In this document: positions 1-7,360 of the stretch, piece after piece
How positions within the stretch are numbered: position 1 is the first letter of the stretch
Layout of the letters: each line of letters starts with the position of its first letter
Assembly (NCBI GenBank): GCA_900315665.1
Contig: OMZX01000008.1
Location: 1-33,722 of the forward strand
Reading direction: 5' to 3'
DNA: 33,722 bases
Source of the DNA: an uncultured Eubacteriales bacterium
GTDB taxonomy: Bacteria > Bacillota > Clostridia > Lachnospirales > Lachnospiraceae
Position numbers and translations under genes: made by a program
Notes under the pieces: generated by a model
What the model was told of the DNA's origin: nothing
Databases searched by the model: none
The model's input: only the letters and a program-made list of their open reading frames with translations

Positions 1-54
1 GTAGTCTAACCACTTAGAAATCACATCCATATGTCTTGCTTCAATTACGCTCAT
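1..54 (-). CDS. 5' end of a gene cut by the window edge
   Basis: An ATG at 54-52 opens a minus-strand reading frame of 18 codons that runs off the left edge with no stop; the visible peptide begins MSVIEARHMD. It starts only 9 nt after the stop of the 90-residue gene upstream, so the two probably share a transcript. The ribosome binding site is weak (a GGA just before the start). Too little is visible to assign a family or function. Confidence 0.45.
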   Translation of the reverse strand, partial: MSVIEARHMDVISKWLDY

Positions 55-63
55 GATCCGACT

Positions 64-336
64 TTAAAAACCTGCGGCATTCTCAAGTCCTCCTTCTTTA
101 GCGAACTTAATGATAAGATGTGCCGTGGATTCTATAAATTCCTGATACTTCTGAATCTCTTCTTTTGAAAAGCCAAAGATATCTTCCCATGTATATTGCG
201 GGAGATAACATGTTGCATGATGGAAGCAATCCTTTTCATCTGGTTTTTCAATATATACTTTCACACGTCCATCCTTCAATGTTTCCGAATGAACAATTTC
301 AGTACCATCATCTAATGTCATAAAAGGATACATCAT
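64..336 (-). CDS. small hypothetical protein (90 aa), probably conserved
   Basis: The 90-residue acidic protein has no signal peptide or membrane segment. It has a beta-rich looking N-terminal half (MYPFMTLDDGTEIVHSE, DGRVKVYIEKPDE) and a helical C-terminal half (FSKEEIQKYQEFIESTAHLI). AGGAGG ends 8 nt before the first ATG; a second ATG follows immediately, so the start is uncertain by one codon. The ribosome binding site lies inside the extended tail of the upstream methyltransferase gene, whose stop is 5 nt before this start, so translation is probably coupled. It is followed 9 nt later by another small gene. I do not recognise a named family; a two-gene small-protein module (for example toxin-antitoxin-like) is possible but unsupported. 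Confidence 0.7.
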   Translation of the reverse strand: MMYPFMTLDDGTEIVHSETLKDGRVKVYIEKPDEKDCFHHATCYLPQYTWEDIFGFSKEEIQKYQEFIESTAHLIIKFAKEGGLENAAGF

Positions 337-341
337 AATGT

Positions 342-1883
342 TTACCTCCTGTTGCTATTATACGTTCTTATTCTCTTCTGGTCAAAAGACAAACAACTGG
401 TCAAAAGACAAACAACTTCACAGTTGTTCGTGCGTGGGAACATGTCTACCGGGCAGTATCTCTGTACATGGTAGCCTGCTGCCTGGAGTGGGCCGAGGTC
501 CCTTGCAAGGCTGGATGGCTTGCAGGCGACATAGACGAGTCGGTCGACGCCATAGGCAATGATCTTTTCGAGGGCTTTCGGATGAATGCCGTTTCTAGGC
601 GGGTCAAGAATGATGAGATCTGGACGTGGCGCATCTTCATAGCTGCCATCCTCCCGAATTAGCTTTCCACCTTCGTCGATGACCTTCAGCACGTCACCAG
701 CGATGAAATCACAATTCGTGATTTCGTTCATCTTCGCGTTTTCTCGCGCTGCCTTCACTGCTTCCTCGACGAGCTCGACACCGACCGCCTTTTCCGCCAC
801 TGTGCTCATTAACTGTGTAATCGTGCCGGTGCCGGAATACAGATCGTATATAACAGGCTTTCTATCTGCCTTCGCTTCATAAGTTTCATGATTATCAAAA
901 CAGCCATCTTCTTTCTTTGATTGAATTCCGTTCTGTGATTTCATAAGACTTTCAAAGCCGGCGTATTCCCGCACCTTCGTGTAGAGCTTCTCTGCGCCTA
1001 GCGAGTTGGTCTGAAAGAAGGAAAACGGCGTGATGCGGAAACGAAGTCCAAGCACTTCCTCAAAGAAATATCCCTGTCCGTAGAGTACCTCAGTTCCTTC
1101 ATCGCGGATCGCGTCGGCGATGTCATCGTTCTTCGTGTGGAGAATACCGGCAAATTTTCCCTCGAGCTTTCCATCCCGTTCGAGTCCGACCAATGCTTCC
1201 ACCCACGCTCTAATCGTTTGGTCTTCGTCCTCCTCTGGTTTTACGAGATTATACCGGTCGGCAGTCGGCTCTGTCTTCTTTTTTCTCGTTTTCTCACTGT
1301 AGCGCTTCAAGAACCATGTATGAAGATCCGCCTGTCGTTTCGCAAATTCTTCTTCGGACACCTGCTGCCGTTTTGCATGCTCCCATTCGGTTGAGGTCAC
1401 CAAGTCAATGAGAATCTCGCCGGTTTTAACAGCCCTCCGAACAAGAAGATGCCGAAGATAACCCGTATGCTGCTTCTTTCGGTAATAGGTGATCTCTCGT
1501 TCTGAAAAGAAATCCTTTGTCACCTTGACAATCAAATTGATATCCGGATGTACAAGCTGACAATCAGAGGCATCGATGATATTGAAGAAGCTGCCTTTCT
1601 GATGAAGGCCAAGTGTCAGCGGACCATTCTTTTCGCAATCACCGAAGGAGAACTCCATCTTATTACGATAGCCATCTATCACAGGCGATGGGATGATCGG
1701 CTCGGCGAGATGACCATCCGATGCATCGCTGATGTAGGCATTGGCCTGTTGCTCTAAAGGATTTTCTATCACCGGTTCGAGCAGCTCGCGAACACCTTTT
1801 TCTTTTTCCTTCAGTTCTTCTTCGTAGGATATGCCCTGGTAAAAGCAACCACCACAGATTCCAGCATTTTTACAGATCTTCAC
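342..1883 (-). CDS. rlmD: 23S rRNA (uracil-C5)-methyltransferase, RlmD/RumA family
   Basis: This is a SAM-dependent RNA m5U methyltransferase (TrmA/RumA family) acting on a uridine of 23S rRNA. With a GTG start at 1883 it has 513 residues. Seen in sequence: an iron-sulfur cysteine cluster (C4, C10, C13 in CKNAGICGGC, plus a likely fourth near residue 108 in DASDCQLV), the SAM loop DLYSGTGTI near 347, LDPPRNG near 427, the catalytic cysteine in YVACKP near 454, and the catalytic base Glu in NNCEVV near 489. The N-terminal TRAM domain is absent. Hydrophilic insertions lie near residues 170-220 and 310-340. GTG 1883 is chosen because GGAGGG (1888-1893) precedes it by 4 nt; an in-frame TTG at 1922 falls inside a terminator hairpin. 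The last 18 residues are probably foreign to the family, produced by a 19-bp tandem duplication at 378-415. Confidence 0.88.
   Translation of the reverse strand: MKICKNAGICGGCFYQGISYEEELKEKEKGVRELLEPVIENPLEQQANAYISDASDGHLAEPIIPSPVIDGYRNKMEFSFGDCEKNGPLTLGLHQKGSFFNIIDASDCQLVHPDINLIVKVTKDFFSEREITYYRKKQHTGYLRHLLVRRAVKTGEILIDLVTSTEWEHAKRQQVSEEEFAKRQADLHTWFLKRYSEKTRKKKTEPTADRYNLVKPEEDEDQTIRAWVEALVGLERDGKLEGKFAGILHTKNDDIADAIRDEGTEVLYGQGYFFEEVLGLRFRITPFSFFQTNSLGAEKLYTKVREYAGFESLMKSQNGIQSKKEDGCFDNHETYEAKADRKPVIYDLYSGTGTITQLMSTVAEKAVGVELVEEAVKAARENAKMNEITNCDFIAGDVLKVIDEGGKLIREDGSYEDAPRPDLIILDPPRNGIHPKALEKIIAYGVDRLVYVACKPSSLARDLGPLQAAGYHVQRYCPVDMFPRTNNCEVVCLLTSCLSFDQKRIRTYNSNRR
378..415. repeat. 19-bp perfect tandem duplication at the end of rlmD
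   Basis: The 19-bp unit ctggtcaaaagacaaacaa occurs twice without a gap (378-396 and 397-415). Because 19 is not a multiple of three, it shifts the rlmD frame. Removing one copy would make the protein end in LLTRRE with a stop at 368-370; with two copies it ends 18 residues after LLT, at 342-344. Confidence 0.95.
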
Positions 1884-1900
1884 AAAACCCTCCAACTCAT

Positions 1901-1929
1901 AAAAATGCCCCGGGAGAATCAATCCCGGG
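1901..1929 (-). terminator. intrinsic terminator after the small membrane protein gene
   Basis: On the minus strand CCCGGGA, a 7-nt loop and TCCCGGG form a GC-rich stem (1909-1929), followed by GCATTTTT. It lies 37 nt after the stop of the gene ending at 1967 and just before the ribosome binding site of rlmD. Three non-T bases sit between stem and T run, so efficiency is uncertain. Confidence 0.65.
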
Positions 1930-1966
1930 ACATCTCACCGTATAGTAAATATTCTGGACCTTTCGA

Positions 1967-2329
1967 TTAGTCCTTTGCGCCGTCCTCCGGCTCTACATCA
2001 CTATCTTCCTCGGTAGCCTTCACTTCCTCAGCCTCTGGCTCTTCATCGTCATCATAGTCATCGAAATCCTCGAGGTAATCCGGCTCGGTCAGACGATATA
2101 CCGCATATGCAATCGCAGCAACAAGTGCTACGCAGCCTACGATAGCAAGGATTGTAAGGATCGTCTTCTTCTGCTTGTCCTCTTCTTCCTTTTCATCGAG
2201 ATACTTCTGAAGACGAAGCTTCTGCAGTGCTACCTCAGCCTTATCTACTGCATCATGACGATAGTCCTTCACATTATCAGCGAAAAGCTTTGCGTTGTTC
2301 TTCAGTTCCTCAAAATCAATATTCTTCAT
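1967..2329 (-). CDS. small single-pass membrane protein with acidic tail (120 aa)
   Basis: Residues 1-55 are a charged, probably helical or coiled-coil region (LKNNAKLFADNVKDYRHDAV, LDEKEEEDKQKK). One hydrophobic segment follows at about residues 57-78 (ILTILAIVGCVALVAAIAYA), then a strongly acidic tail rich in D and E. With lysines before the membrane segment, the acidic tail would be expected outside, but the topology is inferred. AAGGAGG precedes the ATG with good spacing, and a TATAAT box lies about 45 nt upstream. A terminator follows, so it is probably a single-gene unit. No named family recognised. Confidence 0.75.
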   Translation of the reverse strand: MKNIDFEELKNNAKLFADNVKDYRHDAVDKAEVALQKLRLQKYLDEKEEEDKQKKTILTILAIVGCVALVAAIAYAVYRLTEPDYLEDFDDYDDDEEPEAEEVKATEEDSDVEPEDGAKD

Positions 2330-2374
2330 AGCCGCCTCCTTGTTCTTTGCGAACCAAATTTCGATGCTTTGCTT

Positions 2375-2403
2375 ATTATAGCATGAATCGCATTAAAAAC
2401 AGA
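2375..2403 (-). promoter_or_regulatory. candidate sigma-A promoter for the small membrane protein
   Basis: A perfect TATAAT lies on the minus strand at 2380-2375, about 46 nt before the ATG at 2329. The -35 region is weak (TCTGTT or TGTTTT at about 2396-2403). The assignment rests mainly on the -10 box and on position between two genes. Confidence 0.5.
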
Positions 2404-2485
2404 TAGACATTTTACTTTCTATTGTTTTTATTCATTCAAGGACTCATGTTAACGTAGGATACCAATAAACAGGAGCTAAATTGAC

Positions 2486-5086
2486 TTATATCTTCTTCAA
2501 TCTAGCAAAACTTGCAAACATCGTCTTCCGTCCAGCCTTATCGAAATCGACGGTCACCTTGAAATCTTTTTTGTCGTCTTCGATCTTTATGACAGTGCCC
2601 TGGCCGAATTTGATGTGCGACACGCGGTCACCTTCCTCGTAATCAAGCTTTGAAAGCTTCTGTACGCCCGGAGCTTTCAGCGCATCCGGTATGCCGGATC
2701 CCTTTTTATGGCGGATCCCCAGTGCTTTATCAAGCGACCCACGAAGACCAGACGGAAGTGTTGGGTTTTTATAGCCGGTGCTTCCCATACCGTGGAGACC
2801 GTAGCTGTTCACATCATTCCGTTCACCGTATCTGCTGCCATCTTCGTCTGATGCATATTCGTCACGCTCATCATAATGCTGATTTGCGCGGCCTTTCACT
2901 TCATCCGAATGGTCAAACACGAGCGGTTTGTTGTGCCCGGAGGCGCCGCGCTTTTCATACGGCGTAAGCGTTGAGAAATCCTTACCGAAGCCCGGATATC
3001 CGTTTCCTGCCATCCGTGAAGACATCGCACCGCCAAAAGGTGTCTCTCCCTCCATCGTCCGTCGGAACTCACCATAGCGGGTATCGAAGTCTCCGGCATC
3101 GCTGTTCCGCCCGCCATAGAGAAATGTCTTATCCATGTAGTCGTCCGGGATCTCATCGATGAACTGCGACGGCTTCATCCGTTCGTAATTGCCGTTCACC
3201 ATCCGGCTCCGCGCTGCTGTCATGACGAGCTCTTCCCGAGCCCGTGTAATGCCTACATAACAGAGCCGCCGTTCCTCTTCGAGATCCTCCGGGTCGTTCT
3301 GCGACATATATCCCGGGAATAGCCCGTCGTTCATCCCGACGAGATAAACTTTCGGAAATTCGAGTCCCTTTGCGCCATGCAGCGTCATCATTGTGAGTAG
3401 ATCCTTCGAATCATCGGTCCTGTCGAGATCCGATACGAGCGATACCTCCTCGAGGAACTCACCAAGCCGCGGTGTCTCTGCTTCCGCTTCGTAAGAAACT
3501 GCCTTGTTGATCATTTCTTCGATATTCTGAAGCCGTGTCTCTGCTTCCACCTGACCATCCGCCTGCAGCTCTGCCGCATAGCCTGTGTCATCACGGATGG
3601 ATTCGATCAGCGCCCGGATGCTGTAATCTCCAGTTTGTTTAATATTTGAATCAGGTGCGGGCAGCAGGCCGCTGTCGATCAGCTTCACCCGATACTGCTC
3701 AATCATATCGCAAAACTTCTGCAGCTCCTTCCCGGCTTTGCCTGCGACGATTCCGTTCGTCACAGCCTTCGCAGCCGCACCGAACAGACTTCCGTCATGC
3801 ATCGCCGCATAGTCTGTGAGCTTCTGCACCGTCCCCGGGCCGATGCCGCGCTTCGGCACATTGATGATCCGCGTAAAGGCTACATTATCCGCACCATTTG
3901 CAATCACCTTTAGATACGCGAAGATGTCCTTGATTTCCTTCCGCTGATAGAAGTTCACACCGCCGACAATCTGATACGGAATGTTCATCTTGATGCACTG
4001 CTCCTCGAGGAGTCGAGACTGTGCATTCGTACGATAGAGTATCGCCTGGTCCTGATAGGAACGCCCGCAGTCACGAACCTCCCGGATCACCGCATACGCT
4101 TCGTCGTTAGCATTCTCGAATTCCTGGAAGCGGACATCGGCGCCGCCTGCCTTTGCCGTCCAGAGCTTCTTCGGCTTACGGCCGGCGTTATTCGCAATGA
4201 CGGCATTTGCACAATTAAGGATTTTTTCGGTCGAGCGGTAGTTCTGCTCAAGCTTCACAACCTTTGCTTTCGGATAATACTTCTCGAAATTAAGGATGAT
4301 GGAGACATTGGCGCCACGGAACTTATAGATGGACTGGTCATCATCGCCGACGACGCAGAGATTCTGATACTTGCCGGCGAGCTGCTGGACCAGCATGAAC
4401 TGGATGTCGTTTGTATCCTGATATTCATCGACCATGATGTAGCGGAAGCGGTTCTGATAATACTCTAGCACCTCTTCGTTTGTCTTAAAAAGCTCGATTG
4501 TCCGTAAAAGTAGGTCATCGAAGTCGAGCGCGTTATTCTGCCGGAGCTTCTTTTCATAAAGCTCGTAACAGTCCGCGATCTTTCGCTCCCGATAGTCCCC
4601 GCCGATTTCTTTACGAAAATCGGATGGATCCGTACCGCGGTTTTTCGCAGAGCTGATAACCGACAGCACACCGCGTTCCCGGAGCTCATGCGTATCGATG
4701 TTTAACTCCTTAAAGATCTGCTTCATGACCGTCTTCTGGTCATCCGTATCATAGATGGAGAAATCGGAGGTATAGCCGAGACCCTCGATATGCTGCCGGA
4801 GGATCCGGACACACATCGAATGAAACGTCGACACCCAGACCTCGCGTGCCCGCGCACCGATCAGCTTGTCGACACGCTCCCGCATCTCCCCGGCCGCCTT
4901 GTTCGTGAAGGTGATGGCGAGGATATTCCACGGACGCACCTCACAGTTTTCGATAAGATACGCGACACGATGTGTGAGCACCCGTGTCTTGCCGGAGCCT
5001 GCGCCCGCCAAAACAAGAAGCGGTCCCTCTGTATAGCGGACCGCCTCCAGTTGTTCTTTATTTAGAATTTTCTCGAGATTTTCCAT
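2486..5086 (-). CDS. pcrA: ATP-dependent DNA helicase PcrA (UvrD/Rep family)
   Basis: This is an SF1A 3'-5' DNA helicase, acting in repair and in removing RecA and RNA polymerase from DNA. It has 866 residues from the chosen start. Helicase motifs appear in order: Walker A GAGSGKT, Walker B VDEYQDTN, GDDDQSIYKFRGA, EQNYRS, TLHGAKGLEFPKVYLVG and RRLCYVGITRA. A low-complexity linker rich in G, R, S and Y covers about residues 660-800. The C-terminal 50 residues (GDRVSHIKFGQGTV) match the Tudor-like RNA polymerase-binding tail of PcrA. ATG 5086 has AAAGGAAG four nt upstream; the longer reading frame from 5128 lacks such a site. The start overlaps the end of the DUF1836 gene by 29 nt, implying co-transcription. 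Confidence 0.95.
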   Translation of the reverse strand: MENLEKILNKEQLEAVRYTEGPLLVLAGAGSGKTRVLTHRVAYLIENCEVRPWNILAITFTNKAAGEMRERVDKLIGARAREVWVSTFHSMCVRILRQHIEGLGYTSDFSIYDTDDQKTVMKQIFKELNIDTHELRERGVLSVISSAKNRGTDPSDFRKEIGGDYRERKIADCYELYEKKLRQNNALDFDDLLLRTIELFKTNEEVLEYYQNRFRYIMVDEYQDTNDIQFMLVQQLAGKYQNLCVVGDDDQSIYKFRGANVSIILNFEKYYPKAKVVKLEQNYRSTEKILNCANAVIANNAGRKPKKLWTAKAGGADVRFQEFENANDEAYAVIREVRDCGRSYQDQAILYRTNAQSRLLEEQCIKMNIPYQIVGGVNFYQRKEIKDIFAYLKVIANGADNVAFTRIINVPKRGIGPGTVQKLTDYAAMHDGSLFGAAAKAVTNGIVAGKAGKELQKFCDMIEQYRVKLIDSGLLPAPDSNIKQTGDYSIRALIESIRDDTGYAAELQADGQVEAETRLQNIEEMINKAVSYEAEAETPRLGEFLEEVSLVSDLDRTDDSKDLLTMMTLHGAKGLEFPKVYLVGMNDGLFPGYMSQNDPEDLEEERRLCYVGITRAREELVMTAARSRMVNGNYERMKPSQFIDEIPDDYMDKTFLYGGRNSDAGDFDTRYGEFRRTMEGETPFGGAMSSRMAGNGYPGFGKDFSTLTPYEKRGASGHNKPLVFDHSDEVKGRANQHYDERDEYASDEDGSRYGERNDVNSYGLHGMGSTGYKNPTLPSGLRGSLDKALGIRHKKGSGIPDALKAPGVQKLSKLDYEEGDRVSHIKFGQGTVIKIEDDKKDFKVTVDFDKAGRKTMFASFARLKKI

Positions 5087-5819
5087 GCAGCTTCCTTTCA
5101 AGCTTCGATTCCTTCTCTTCCTTTTCACGAAGAAGATACTGTTCTTTTATTTTATCGATGATCTTCTCCATCAAAAGCTTTTTGAGATACACATCAAATC
5201 CAAGCTCTCCGAGGAATGCAAACAGCCGGAGCATTTCCTGCTCTTCCTTTGCGTCCTTCGTCTCCGCTGTTTTAGGATCTTCATCCACGTCCTCATAAGA
5301 CGCATCAGCCAGTGCATTTGCACTACCGACCTCATTCGCAGTGGACTTCTTCATAAAATCCGGGAAGCTCTGCTCCGCCCGGTGAAACTTCTCGGTTACA
5401 TCGTCAATGAGCCGCTGCTTCTCCGCTGGCTCCATCGAAAACACCTCATCATAGATGTCCTTAAGCTGGAGCTCTCCTTCACCGGAAAAATATTTTTCAT
5501 GAAGCGGCCGAAGGATCGTTTCAATATCCGACAGCTGCAGTACACCCTTATAATAAAAAATCAAAATCAGGAGCAATAGATGCTCCCTGGAATACCGCTT
5601 CTTATCCGGCGGCGGCAGCAGACGGTTCTTCGCATAGTTGTTGATCATCGTCTTCGTCAGCGCCTTATCCTCCGGATGCCGTAAAATCGGCTGGAGACGC
5701 GTATCCATAAAGCTTATGAGCTGATCCATATACAGATCGATCTCAGGAATATCATCAGACGGAATATAACTGAGACCATCAAGAAAATCAACCAGTTCTG
5801 TCAGTAATTGTTCATTCAT
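5058..5819 (-). CDS. DUF1836 family protein, probable DNA-binding
   Basis: The 253-residue protein has a DUF1836 domain in roughly residues 20-170. The diagnostic stretch is LTKTMINNYAKNRLLPPP with KKRYSREHLLLLIL, a MerR-like helix-turn-helix pattern followed by an aliphatic helix. The C-terminal third is charged and helical (KEKEEKESKLERKLHG). The family has no established function; DNA binding is inferred from the HTH-like motif. The gene overlaps pcrA by 29 nt and follows degV by 39 nt, so degV, this gene and pcrA may form one transcript from the degV promoter. The ribosome binding site is weak. Confidence 0.8.
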   Translation of the reverse strand: MNEQLLTELVDFLDGLSYIPSDDIPEIDLYMDQLISFMDTRLQPILRHPEDKALTKTMINNYAKNRLLPPPDKKRYSREHLLLLILIFYYKGVLQLSDIETILRPLHEKYFSGEGELQLKDIYDEVFSMEPAEKQRLIDDVTEKFHRAEQSFPDFMKKSTANEVGSANALADASYEDVDEDPKTAETKDAKEEQEMLRLFAFLGELGFDVYLKKLLMEKIIDKIKEQYLLREKEEKESKLERKLHGKSRENSK

Positions 5820-5858
5820 AGCATATTCACCGGTTTACCTTCGTCTATAATGCTTCCA

Positions 5859-6716
5859 TCAGACACCGACCACGATGCCTCCGTCATCCGCATAGACTGT
5901 TGCGACGCCCATCGAATTCGCGATGACAACCTCCTTAAAGGGCGCCCGCTTCAGAAACTCAGACTTCACGAACTCTGCACGTTCAGCATTATCGACATGG
6001 GTAATGACAAGACGGTGCTCTGCCGCCTTCTCCGGGCCGCCAAGTCTTGATACGGCAAGCTCCGCCATCCGTTTCAGTGCTTTATTGATGCCTCGCTGAT
6101 TATCGAGCTGAACGATGACACCATGATTACCGGCCATGACCGGCTTGATATTAAGTGCAGATGCAATGATGGATTTGATGCCGGACAGTCTGCCGTTCTT
6201 TCGAAGATTATCAAGACTTTCAAGCACGAAATAGGTCTGCATATTGTAGATATGCTCTGCTGTTTCCTTTACAACGTCAGCAAAAGCCTTTCCCTGTGCT
6301 TTCAGGTCCCGGATAAAAAGACAGATATTGAGCTGACCGGCTGCTGCACTATCAGAGCCGAAGACATGTACCTTGATACGGGATTCCTCCGGATGCTCTT
6401 CTTCATACATCTGCGCACCGACGACGGCTGCCTGATAGGAGCCGGACAGATGCTCGGATAACGTCACGATATAGGCTTCTTCGGCATCACACTGCTCGAT
6501 GGCTTCCTTATAGGCTTCGGGTGACGGGCAGGCTGTTTTCGGACCGATCGGAGAAGCCTTCATCTTCGCGATAAAATCCTTCTGGTCAAACGTATCGTCA
6601 TCGGTAACCATATAAGTTCCAATCTCTAATGTCAGCGGAACGATCGTAAAATGCGGATCCAGCTTCATCTCCTCAGTATAATCACAGCAGCTATCACCAA
6701 TCACCTTGTAATCCAT
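5859..6716 (-). CDS. degV: DegV family fatty-acid-binding protein
   Basis: This 285-residue protein belongs to the DegV/FakB EDD-fold family, which binds a fatty acid and presents it to the FakA kinase for phospholipid synthesis. Seen: GDSCCDYT at the N-terminus, VTLSEHLSGSYQAA (fatty-acid carboxylate-binding region) and FVLESLDNLRKNGRLSGIK. ATG 6716 is chosen because GAGGAG precedes it, and family members start just before the GDS motif; the upstream frame to 6755 lacks this. No fakA is in the window. A consensus sigma-A promoter lies about 125 nt upstream. Whether it really serves FakA is inferred from the family. Confidence 0.88.
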   Translation of the reverse strand: MDYKVIGDSCCDYTEEMKLDPHFTIVPLTLEIGTYMVTDDDTFDQKDFIAKMKASPIGPKTACPSPEAYKEAIEQCDAEEAYIVTLSEHLSGSYQAAVVGAQMYEEEHPEESRIKVHVFGSDSAAAGQLNICLFIRDLKAQGKAFADVVKETAEHIYNMQTYFVLESLDNLRKNGRLSGIKSIIASALNIKPVMAGNHGVIVQLDNQRGINKALKRMAELAVSRLGGPEKAAEHRLVITHVDNAERAEFVKSEFLKRAPFKEVVIANSMGVATVYADDGGIVVGV

Positions 6717-6846
6717 AAAAGCATCTCCTCGGATAATTATTCTTAGCTCCTTCACCTTCTGTCATACTTCAATCAAGTCTAAACGGTTATCAGATCGAAA
6801 TCATTCGGTTTTCGAAGCCTTGATAATGTAGTTTTTAATACTACTT

Positions 6847-6874
6847 ATTATAGTCCGATCCTTTAATATGTCAA
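6847..6874 (-). promoter_or_regulatory. strong sigma-A promoter for degV
   Basis: On the minus strand a perfect TTGACA (6874-6869), a 16-nt spacer and a perfect TATAAT (6852-6847). The expected leader to the degV start is about 125 nt. Its -35 box lies only 10 bp from the -35 box of the plus-strand promoter serving the TrpR-like regulator. Confidence 0.85.
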
Positions 6875-6884
6875 ATACTAGTGC

Positions 6885-6913
6885 TTGCATTCCTGCTTTA
6901 TCAGTGCTATAGT
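6885..6913 (+). promoter_or_regulatory. sigma-A promoter for the TrpR-like regulator
   Basis: TTGCAT (6885-6890), a 17-nt spacer and TATAGT (6908-6913). Transcription would start near 6920, giving a leader of about 68 nt to the ATG at 6988. Confidence 0.8.
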
Positions 6914-6928
6914 TTCAACTGATAAAGC
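6895..6928. promoter_or_regulatory. candidate operator: perfect inverted repeat across the -10 box
   Basis: GCTTTATCAG (6895-6904) and CTGATAAAGC (6919-6928) are perfect 10-bp inverted arms separated by 14 bp, with the -10 box TATAGT between them. A dimeric repressor bound here would block the promoter. Autoregulation by the TrpR-like protein is the simplest inference. A third TTATCAG half-site occurs at 6787-6793 in the degV leader. Confidence 0.65.
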
Positions 6929-6987
6929 GTGAAAGTATTCATGGTTTGCCATGCTTCATGTATAGATTTGCAGGGGGAAAGAAATTT

Positions 6988-7296
6988 ATGAACAACAAGT
7001 TAAAGACAAAAGAAGTTGACCATCTGTTTGATGCCGTTCTCACACTGAAGGATAAGGACGAATGCTATAAATTCTTCGAGGACGTCTGCACCATTAATGA
7101 ACTTCTTTCGATGGCGCAGCGCTATGAAGTCGCGAAGATGCTTCGTGAAGGACATACTTATCTTGAGATTGCGAAGTCAACCGGTGCCAGCACGGCGACC
7201 ATTTCCCGTGTTAACCGTTCTCTGAACTACGGTGCTGACGGCTACGATATGGTCTTCGAGCGCCTCGGTCTCTCCGCCGATTCCCGGAAGAATTAA
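6988..7296 (+). CDS. TrpR-like / YerC-YecD family transcriptional regulator
   Basis: The 102-residue protein matches the TrpR superfamily YerC/YecD type. It is all helical, with MAQRYEVAKMLREGHTYLEI followed by the DNA-recognition helix-turn-helix AKSTGASTATISRVNRSLNY. ATG 6988 is chosen because AGGGGG lies about 10 nt upstream; the longer frame from 6946 starts too near the transcription start. It stands alone on the plus strand between divergent degV and a converging lipoprotein gene, with its own promoter and a palindromic operator candidate. The family's ligand in Firmicutes is not known to me; tryptophan cannot be assumed. Confidence 0.88.
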   Translation: MNNKLKTKEVDHLFDAVLTLKDKDECYKFFEDVCTINELLSMAQRYEVAKMLREGHTYLEIAKSTGASTATISRVNRSLNYGADGYDMVFERLGLSADSRKN

Positions 7297-7314
7297 TCCT
7301 ATCCCTGTTTAAGA

Positions 7315-7360
7315 AAAACGTACCGTTTTGAAACCCGCGGATTTCAAAACGATACGTTTT
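7315..7360. terminator. bidirectional intrinsic terminator
   Basis: AAAACGTAcCGTTTTGAAA pairs with TTTCAAAACGaTACGTTTT around a CCCGCGGA loop, giving a 19-bp stem with one mismatch. The minus strand continues with TTTTTC and the plus strand ends in TTTT. It closes the converging YerC-like gene and the foldase gene; the foldase stop codon (7344-7346) lies inside the stem. Confidence 0.85.
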
